Positions 5,914-7,674 of a stretch of DNA of 7,674 nt are shown in pieces. Below the pieces are notes generated by a model. It saw nothing but the letters and a program-made list of their open reading frames with translations, had not been told where the DNA came from and searched no databases. Numbering within the stretch: the stretch's first letter is position 1; each line of letters starts with the position of its first letter. This DNA is from an uncultured bacterium. GTDB lineage: Bacteria; Methylomirabilota; Methylomirabilia; Rokubacteriales; CSP1-6. The stretch is from positions 1 through 7,674 of the forward strand of contig CAMLFJ010000137.1 in the NCBI GenBank assembly GCA_946479205.1, in the 5' to 3' direction. Position numbers and translations under genes: made by a program.

Positions 5914-5917
<4 letters not shown>
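4895..5917 (+). CDS. ABC transporter periplasmic solute-binding protein (PotD-like)
   Basis: This 340-residue exported receptor captures the ligand for an ABC importer. Residues 1-25 form a signal peptide: MRSR, a hydrophobic core, then the cleavage site AEA followed by QQ. There is no lipobox Cys, so it is probably a free periplasmic protein. The mature part has the two-lobe layout of the extracellular solute-binding family that includes PotD/PotF and ferric-iron binders: TLVVTGYGGRW, FEKKHNVKVEVV, PPFDVLFGNEPA, a hinge region GRIGLAYRTDS, WKDFWDDAYAGK and a C-terminal lobe with SPTNKTVKL. The ligand is not readable; polyamine, amino-acid-like or carboxylate ligands are all possible. The start has GGAGG with 7-nt spacing. 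It is the first gene of an operon, overlapping the ATPase gene by 4 nt. The 174-nt upstream spacer has no convincing promoter, although 4801-4870 is somewhat less GC-rich and holds TTGATA. Confidence 0.88.
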
Positions 5918-6995
<1,078 letters not shown>

Positions 6996-6999
<4 letters not shown>

Positions 7000-7673
7000 C
7001 CAAGGTCGGCTTGATCACGGTAGGGCAATCGCCCCGCAGCGACGTGGTGCCGGACATGGCCGCGATCCTGGGTGGCGACGTCGAGATCGTGGAGGCGGGC
7101 GCCCTCGACGGGCTCACCCGCGAGCAGATGGAGCCCCTCGCCCCCGAGGGCGACGACGAGATCCTGGTCACCCGGCTGGCCGACGGCTCGTCGGTCTTCG
7201 TCGGCAAGTCCAAGATGATCTCGCGCATCGAGGCGAAGATTGCCGCGCTGGAAGGCCAGAACGTGGCGCTCAACGTGCTGCTCTGCACCGGCGAGTTCCC
7301 GAAACTGCGCGCGCACCGGCCCTTCCTCGAGCCGCAGCAGCTCCTGCTGGGTCTCCTCCGCGCGATGGTCTTCCCCGGGCGCCTGGGCGTGCTGACGCCG
7401 TCGGAGCGCCACGTGCCCCAGACCACCGCGCGGTGGCGCGCCTCGGGCTTCGACGCCCACGTGGCCCCGCTCTCGCCCTACGAGGAGAACGATCCCGCCG
7501 CGGTCCGCCGCGCCGCCGACGCGTTGCGGGCCGGGAACGCGGGCCTCGTGGTGATGGACTGCATCGGCTTCCGCCGCAAGACCCGCGACGAGATCGCCGC
7601 GCTGACCGGCGCGCCCACCCTGGTGGCGAACCTGCTCGTGGCCCGCGTGGCCGCGGAGCTGCTCGGCCGCTGA
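6996..7673 (+). CDS. AroM-family protein
   Basis: The 225-residue product begins MTKVGLITVGQSPRSDVVPD, the hallmark of the AroM family, whose E. coli member sits in the aroL operon and has no established function. The fold is related to the Asp/Glu/hydantoin racemase superfamily. Consistent with that, two cysteines lie in equivalent-looking spots: C97 in NVLLCTGEF and C189 in VMDCIGF, which may act as a catalytic pair. The gene is complete, ending at TGA 7671-7673. AGGAGG (6983-6988) lies 7 nt before the ATG, and the ATG overlaps the stop of the ATPase gene, so it is co-translated with the transporter. This placement suggests a role in processing or racemising the imported compound and not in shikimate metabolism; that is an inference. 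Confidence 0.87.
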
Positions 7674-7674
7674 C

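Overview
The window is a GC-rich bacterial chromosomal segment with dense coding. It looks like a soil or subsurface lineage such as Rokubacteria/Methylomirabilota or a deltaproteobacterial relative. That placement is an inference from base composition, gene style and gene mix; no phylogenetic marker is present. Nothing suggests a phage, plasmid or insertion sequence.

Layout, left to right. (1) The 3' end of an unidentified plus-strand gene (2-253) is followed by a perfect hairpin and a MalK/UgpC-type ABC transporter ATPase (307-1446). (2) Convergent to it lies a secreted, membrane-anchored trypsin-like serine protease on the minus strand (1463-2773). (3) Across a short divergent spacer, which includes a locally AT-rich stretch, is a two-gene plus-strand unit: a 130-residue uncharacterised protein (2919-3311) and a Bcp/PrxQ-type peroxiredoxin (3345-3779). 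(4) A minus-strand pair abuts this unit with no spacer: a 3-hydroxyanthranilate 3,4-dioxygenase-family cupin (4193-4720), then a VOC/glyoxalase-fold protein (3780-4181). (5) Divergent from that pair is an overlapping plus-strand operon: a periplasmic solute-binding protein (4895-5917), a PotA-type ABC ATPase (5914-6999) and an AroM-family protein (6996-7673). The permeases are not in the window and probably lie downstream.

The most striking feature is the peroxiredoxin. Its reading frame has an in-frame TGA at 3474-3476, exactly where the family has its peroxidatic cysteine (TPG-C-T becomes TPG-TGA-T). The frame continues with full family conservation on both sides and ends at a normal TAA. 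A 9-bp hairpin with a G-first loop follows the TGA, with 17 nt between them, as expected for a bacterial SECIS element. I read this as a selenocysteine peroxiredoxin (U44, with C49 as the likely resolving partner) and not a pseudogene. The host genome should then carry selA, selB, selC and selD.

Elsewhere the genes fit organic-nitrogen or aromatic-compound scavenging: ABC uptake with an AroM partner, and a ring-cleaving dioxygenase coupled to a VOC protein. Substrates cannot be read from sequence alone.
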